NCBI GenBank assembly: GCA_905200905.1
Contig: CAJKMA010000008.1
Span: forward strand, 1-64,000
Direction: 5' to 3'
Length of the DNA: 64,000 bases
Origin: an uncultured Bacillota bacterium
Lineage (GTDB): Bacteria; Bacillota; Clostridia; Lachnospirales; Lachnospiraceae
Shown here: piece after piece, positions 61,673 through 64,000 of the stretch
How the letters are laid out: each line of letters opens with the position of its first letter
How positions within the stretch are numbered: the first letter of the stretch is position 1
Made by a program: the position numbers and the translations under genes
Notes under the pieces: model-generated
Seen by the model: only the letters and a program-made list of their open reading frames with translations
What the model was told of the DNA's origin: nothing
The model's database searches: none

Positions 61673-63487
61673 TTATTTATCGTCTAATTTCAATACACTC
61701 ATAAATGCCTTCTGCGGAATCTCTACATTTCCTACCTGACGCATACGTTTCTTACCTTCCTTCTGTTTTTCCAGAAGTTTTCTCTTACGGGAAATATCAC
61801 CACCGTAACATTTTGCCAATACGTCTTTACGCATAGCTCTTACGGTCTCTCTTGCGATAATCTTGCTTCCCACTGCTGCCTGAATAGGAATCTCAAAAAG
61901 CTGTCTCGGAATCTCCTCTTTCAGCTTCTCGCACATTTTCCTTCCTCTCTCATAGGCAGAACCTGCAAATACAATAAAGGACAAAGCATCTACTTCTTCT
62001 TTGTTTACCAGAATATCCAGTTTTACTAGGTCGCTCTGTTCATAGCCAAGCATTTCATAATCAAAAGAAGCATAGCCTCTAGAACGTGATTTCAAAGCAT
62101 CAAAGAAATCATAAATAATTTCATTTAAAGGCAAATGATAATGCAGCAGGGCTCTGGTGGTCTCCATATATTCCATGCCCTGGTACTGGCCTCGTCTTTC
62201 CTGGCAAAGATCCATAATCGGACCGATAAACTCTGTGGTTACCATGATTTCTGCCTTTACCATAGGCTCTTCCATATGTTCGATTTCCGATGGATCCGGA
62301 AGGTTGGACGGATTGGTCAGATCAATAACTTCTCCATTTGTCTTATGAACTTTATAAACAACACCCGGTGCTGTGGTAACAAGGTCCAGATTATATTCTC
62401 TCTCCAGACGCTCCTGAATGATTTCCAGATGCAAAAGTCCCAAAAATCCACAGCGGAATCCAAAGCCCAGGGCAATAGATGTCTCAGGTTCAAAGAACAG
62501 AGACGCATCATTTAACTGGAGTTTTTCCAGAGCATCTCTTAAATCCTGGTATTTAGCACCATCTGCCGGATAAACACCACAATATACCATAGGATTTACC
62601 TTTTTATATCCAGGAAGCGGCTCTGCACAGGGGCGGTCCGCATCTGTAATGGTATCACCCACACGGGTATCTTTTACATTCTTAATGCTGGCTGTGACAT
62701 AACCTACCATACCTGCTGACAGTTCCTCACAAGGAATAAACTGACCTGCACCGAAATATCCCACTTCCACGGCTTCCTCCACTGCACCGGTAGCCATCAT
62801 GCGAAGTCTGGTTCCTTTCCGTACAGTACCTTCCTTGATACGGCAGAATACAATCACACCCTTATAAGAATCATAAATAGAGTCGAAAATCAATGCCTGC
62901 AAAGGATTCTCCGGATTGCCGGAAGGTGCCGGAATCTTGGTCACTACCTGCTCCAGAACTTCTTCAATATTCAGGCCGCTTTTGGCAGAAATCAACGGTG
63001 CATCCTGTGCTTCAATTCCAATTACATCCTCGATTTCATTAATCACGCGTTCCGGGTCTGCACTTGGCAAATCAATTTTGTTAATGACAGGAAACACATC
63101 CAGGTCATGATCCAGTGCCAGATAAACATTGGCTAAAGTCTGAGCCTCGATTCCCTGGGCAGCATCCACTACCAGAATCGCTCCGTCGCAGGCTGCAAGG
63201 CTTCGTGATACCTCATAGTTAAAGTCTACGTGTCCAGGTGTATCAATTAAGTTAAAAATATATTCTTCCCCGTCTTTTGCCTTGTACACAATGCGGACTG
63301 CCTGAGATTTAATGGTGATTCCTCTCTCACGCTCCAAATCCATGTTGTCCAGAACCTGTGACTGCATCTCTCTGGCAGTCAGAAGACCTGTCTTCTCAAT
63401 AATACGGTCTGCCAGTGTAGATTTTCCATGGTCAATATGGGCAATAATGCAAAAGTTGCGGATTTTGCTCTGATCGATTGACGGCAT
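61673..63487 (-). CDS. lepA: Translation factor LepA (EF4)
   Basis: Ribosomal GTPase that aids translation initiation or back-translocation under stress. The 604-residue protein has the G1 motif [15 protein letters not shown]3 [13 protein letters not shown]4 NKIDLPSAD, domains II-III, and the LepA-specific C-terminal domain (about 490-604: [17 protein letters not shown], split; [19 protein letters not shown]). Length and motifs are canonical. TAGGAGGAA precedes the ATG. A terminator at 63573-63606 isolates it from the upstream remnant. Confidence 0.97.
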   Translation of the reverse strand: MPSIDQSKIRNFCIIAHIDHGKSTLADRIIEKTGLLTAREMQSQVLDNMDLERERGITIKSQAVRIVYKAKDGEEYIFNLIDTPGHVDFNYEVSRSLAACDGAILVVDAAQGIEAQTLANVYLALDHDLDVFPVINKIDLPSADPERVINEIEDVIGIEAQDAPLISAKSGLNIEEVLEQVVTKIPAPSGNPENPLQALIFDSIYDSYKGVIVFCRIKEGTVRKGTRLRMMATGAVEEAVEVGYFGAGQFIPCEELSAGMVGYVTASIKNVKDTRVGDTITDADRPCAEPLPGYKKVNPMVYCGVYPADGAKYQDLRDALEKLQLNDASLFFEPETSIALGFGFRCGFLGLLHLEIIQERLEREYNLDLVTTAPGVVYKVHKTNGEVIDLTNPSNLPDPSEIEHMEEPMVKAEIMVTTEFIGPIMDLCQERRGQYQGMEYMETTRALLHYHLPLNEIIYDFFDALKSRSRGYASFDYEMLGYEQSDLVKLDILVNKEEVDALSFIVFAGSAYERGRKMCEKLKEEIPRQLFEIPIQAAVGSKIIARETVRAMRKDVLAKCYGGDISRKRKLLEKQKEGKKRMRQVGNVEIPQKAFMSVLKLDDK

Positions 63488-63572
63488 ATAAATTCCTCCT
63501 AGTCGCTGTAATCGTGATATTTAAAGTTATTCTTATTTTCAGACATACATATTTAGTATAGCACGAACAAAA

Positions 63573-63606
63573 GAAGATACGCAAGAAATTAATCCTGCGT
63601 ATCTTC
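63573..63606 (-). terminator. Terminator upstream of lepA
   Basis: GAAGATACGC and GCGTATCTTC form a perfect 10-bp stem with a 14-base loop; minus-strand TTTTGTTC follows. It ends the remnant gene at 63613 just before the lepA promoter region. Confidence 0.75.
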
Positions 63607-63612
63607 CGATTT

Positions 63613-64000
63613 TTAAAGAATATATTCCTCAATGATGCACTCATGCTCTTTACTTTTTTTATCATAGGAAATTCCCACCAATAAAATATTGCCTATATAA
63701 CCTGCAACAGCTTGCACATAATTCTTATCCTTAATCTGCTGCAATGCTGTTGTTGCTTTTTTATTCCACTTTAGTTCAACAAGTAGTGCCGGCATTTCCC
63801 GCACTGGTATAAAGTAATACTGCATGGCTGACAGATAGGCAATCGTCAGAACACTGCTTAGAGAATTCTCATAATTCATTCCATTTTCTATCTTTTGTCG
63901 CAACCACAAACTCCTGCCGGATTTCTTCATTGGGAATAAAAGCTCTTCCTCTTTTCTGGTCATATGCCAGATATCCCATATGAATTAACAGCGTAATCAC
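63613..64000 (-). pseudogene. Decayed AAA-ATPase/PD-(D/E)XK nuclease family gene (DUF1703-like), cut by window edge
   Basis: Read inwards from the edge, one frame gives ITLLIHMGYLAYDQ and FIPNEEIRQEF, a stretch typical of DUF1703-type AAA-ATPase-like proteins, and stops at a TGA near 63867. A second frame, overlapping at the junction, continues with YENSLSSVLTIAYLSA, VREMPALLVELKWNKKA and YIGNILLVGISYDKKSKEHE, the family's C-terminal nuclease-like part. About 50 residues normally between these parts are missing, as are about 20 between VREMP and LLVELKW that normally carry the catalytic Asp. At least one frameshift and two deletions make it a remnant. Confidence 0.7.

Noticed and set aside
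1..64000. CRISPR arrays, insertion sequences, prophage or integrase signatures
   Set aside because: No regularly spaced repeats, transposase motifs or att-like duplications were seen; the single tRNA has no integrase beside it.

Overview
The window reads as chromosomal DNA of an anaerobic, low-GC Gram-positive of the Lachnospiraceae (Clostridia). Support comes from Shine-Dalgarno sites of the AGGAGG type, TTGACA/TATAAT promoters (many with an extended TGn -10), and lineage-typical families: DUF4364, DUF4867, DUF1836, a YerC-type TrpR protein, ThrE-type exporters and a second ClpX-like unfoldase. Most genes lie on the minus strand. I saw no rRNA, insertion sequence, phage or CRISPR array. The genus cannot be fixed from the sequence alone.

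Layout. 1-6.2 kb: rlmD, a small acidic-tailed membrane protein, pcrA with a LexA-type box, a DUF1836 regulator, a TrpR-like repressor and cutC. 6.3-11.35 kb: a complete PTS in one operon (antiterminator, HPr, EI, EIIA, EIICB) behind a RAT/terminator leader. 11.5-15.2 kb: xylulokinase-like kinase, fucose-isomerase-family protein and DUF4867, with palindromic operators. 15.3-17.5 kb: a shortened solute-binding lipoprotein, a TIGR01212 radical SAM protein and DUF4364. 17.6-22.5 kb: a five-gene peptide/nickel-type ABC importer. 22.6-26.5 kb: nrdR, an M42 peptidase, a split threonine/serine exporter and uppP. 26.7 kb: one tRNA-Leu(CAG) with its own strong promoter, followed by the clpX paralogue, an acyltransferase and an HtrA protease.

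31.4-47.7 kb holds surface-polysaccharide genes in two minus-strand blocks. The first has glycosyltransferases, an undecaprenyl-phosphate sugar transferase and an LCP ligase. The second has large glycosyltransferases and a Wzm/Wzt-type exporter. Between them lie a D,D-carboxypeptidase, two unrecognised proteins, and an unrecognised acidic protein followed by an HTH gene broken by a T7 frameshift. 47.8-52.8 kb: azlCD, a second HPr, and cdaR-cdaA (c-di-AMP synthesis) preceded by two unrecognised membrane proteins. 52.9-63.5 kb: comF, recD2, mreB, uvrA (LexA-type promoter), a CBS protein, hemW and lepA. A decayed PD-(D/E)XK/AAA-ATPase-like gene runs off the right edge.

Points worth attention: the two HPr proteins appear specialised, with the PTS-operon HPr lacking the regulatory Ser46 that the cda-operon HPr keeps; an HTH gene may be decoded by -1 slippage; the ClpX paralogue lacks the RKH loop; and a cdaAR operon has no glmM at its end. 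Family calls rest on recalled motifs and were not tested by database search.
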